From positions 1 through 7,989 of the forward strand of contig CALSBM010000098.1 in NCBI GenBank assembly GCA_943373175.1: DNA of 7,989 bases, in the 5' to 3' direction. Shown here one piece after another: positions 7,601-7,989 of this stretch. Position numbers and translations under genes: made by a program. Origin of the DNA: JAIXUI01 sp943373175 (lineage in GTDB: Bacteria > Bacteroidota > Bacteroidia > UBA7662 > JAIXUI01). The notes under the pieces are model-generated. The model made no database searches. It was not told where the DNA came from and saw only the letters and a program-made list of their open reading frames with translations. How positions within the stretch are numbered: the first letter of the stretch is position 1; each line of letters begins with the position of its first letter.

Positions 7601-7989
7601 AGAGCGGGAGGTTATCGGATTCTACCTCAGCGGACATCCATTAGACGAATTTGCTATCGACATTCGAACGTTTACGAATAGCAACTGCATGCAATTGCTC
7701 CAAACTCCGAATCGAGAGCTGAAGTTTGCCTGTATTGTTACCGATAGCTCCAGGGGAACTAACCGACAAGGAAAGCCATTTTGTGCGGCTACTGTTCAGG
7801 ATTTTGAAGGAGTAGCCGAGCTATTCTTAACCGATGAAGCGTATTTTAAGTACCATGAGTTTTTCATTCCGGATAACCGACTGTTCGTTCGAGCGGTTTT
7901 TCGTCCACGTAATCCAAGTTCACCCTCCAAATTTGATTTGAAAATCACCGAAGTAAGACTTCTGGACAAAATAAGGGGGGAAATGACCA
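4605..7989 (+). CDS. dnaE: DNA polymerase III alpha subunit (DnaE), 3' end beyond the window
   Basis: Catalytic subunit of the replicative C-family polymerase. From the ATG at 4605, 1128 codons stay open to the window edge, so only the C-terminus is missing. Domain order: PHP (about 1-285) starting FSHLHVHTQYSLLDG, with D41, H42, E83, H105, C156, D223 and H225; palm with GPGRGSAAGS (387-396), the aspartates of PDIDTDF (429-433) and D604 in MDFLGL; thumb and fingers with YRPGP (683-687) and FNKSHS (794-799); a helix-hairpin-helix near GLGAIKGVG (872-880); a clamp-binding motif QVSLFGF (966-972); LSGHPLDEF near 1007; and an OB-fold region after about 1030. There is no N-terminal DEDD exonuclease, unlike PolC or the fused DnaE of some Flavobacteria. 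Usual DnaE length is about 1160-1200, so some 30-80 residues are probably missing. It starts 25 bases after accC, so co-transcription is possible. Confidence 0.97.
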   Translation, partial: MPSFSHLHVHTQYSLLDGAAEIGALFNKAAADNMPGLAITDHGNMFGAFKFVAEAWKKTKVIGKDENGKEILEPVTKPVVGCEFYLVENRHKRQFTKEDRDVRFHQLLLAKNEIGYQNLVKLCSIGYIEGLYGKYPRIDKELILQYHEGLIATTCCLAAEVPRTILRKGEEEGEKAFKWWLDLFGEDYFIELQRHDIPEQNKVNEVLLRWAEKYHVPVIASNDSHYVNQADANAHDILLCINTGEKQSTPTNKEFNDDDSQARGKRFAFYNDQFYFKTTSEMERLFSDVPQALDNTNLILDKIKPLKLKKDILLPHYKVPESFVSQDAYLRELTYLGAKERYGEITPEVEERLNFELFTVQSMGFAGYFLIVADFIKAGRDLGVFVGPGRGSAAGSAVAYCIGITNIDPIKYNLLFERFLNPDRKSMPDIDTDFDDEGRQKVIDYVVGKYGKNQVAQIVTYGTMAAKMSIKDVARVLDLPLNEANALAKLVPERPGIELNRLIHAPLEGDKSLKEKEGLNGEDLENVKKLRGLYQGQEPASKVLKEAVILEGSVRGTGIHAAGIIIAPEDLTNIIPVFTSKESDLLITQFEGKIIEDAGVIKMDFLGLKTLTIIRDALRMIKANHNFDIEIDTIPLEDEKTFQLYQKGETNGTFQFESAGMQKYLRELKPDKFDDLIAMNALYRPGPLEYIPNFINRKHGREAISFDLPEMEEYLADTYGITVYQEQVMLLSQKLADFSKGDADVLRKAMGKKDRATLDKMKSKFMEGAGSKGFDGKTLEKIWTDWEAFAQYAFNKSHSTCYAFVAYQTAWLKAHYPAEYMASVLTHNLSQIDKITFFMEECRRMGLVVLGPDVNESDIQFAVNKKGEIRFGLGAIKGVGEAAVESLIEDRNAKGAFKSIFDFTGRINLRAANRKTLEALAQAGGFDCFEQIHRAQLLIPGNDGQTGIEKAIRHGQNTQNAQASAQVSLFGFDTADNQNAHEPELPKVEPFSDFVRLQKEREVIGFYLSGHPLDEFAIDIRTFTNSNCMQLLQTPNRELKFACIVTDSSRGTNRQGKPFCAATVQDFEGVAELFLTDEAYFKYHEFFIPDNRLFVRAVFRPRNPSSPSKFDLKITEVRLLDKIRGEMT

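Noticed and set aside
1..7989. A mobile element, defence locus or novel multi-gene system
   Set aside because: All six genes belong to well-known housekeeping families, occupy nearly all of the window, and show no integrase, transposase, direct-repeat array or obvious compositional break.

Overview
This window looks like ordinary chromosome of a member of the Bacteroidota, at moderate GC (roughly mid-40s percent by eye). The evidence is the Bacteroidota-style split set of short Ccm proteins, a DnaE whose N-terminus opens directly with the PHP domain, start codons without any Shine-Dalgarno sequence, and a TAnnTTTG-type promoter motif next to a start codon. DnaE has no fused N-terminal exonuclease of the kind I recall in many Flavobacteriaceae, so another lineage of the phylum is more likely. 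That placement is inference.

Layout. The left part (23-3028) is on the minus strand. Read in transcription order it carries ccmB, ccmC and ccmD, packed with a 3-base gap and then an 8-base overlap, followed after 86 bases by a glutamate dehydrogenase-family gene. The right part (3086-7989) is on the plus strand and carries a biotin carboxylase gene (accC type) and, 25 bases later, dnaE, the DNA polymerase III alpha subunit. dnaE runs off the right edge still open after 1128 codons. The two blocks diverge from a 57-base intergenic region (3029-3085). No gene-free stretch exceeds 100 bases. I found no RNA gene, CRISPR array, insertion sequence, integrase or convincing hairpin terminator.

How the genes relate. 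CcmB, CcmC and CcmD are membrane parts of the system I cytochrome c maturation pathway, which delivers heme to periplasmic apocytochromes. CcmA, CcmE, CcmF and CcmH are not in the window and must lie elsewhere if the pathway is complete. Glutamate dehydrogenase joins nitrogen assimilation to the TCA cycle. The biotin carboxylase performs the first half-reaction of an acyl-CoA carboxylase, but its carrier and carboxyltransferase partners are not adjacent. DnaE is the replicative polymerase. The genes look like housekeeping neighbours rather than one functional system.

I did not find a new biological system. The points most worth checking are the PHP metal site of DnaE, in which every ligand appears to be retained; the promoter-like motif set only 4-9 bases upstream of three start codons; and the TTG start of ccmB.
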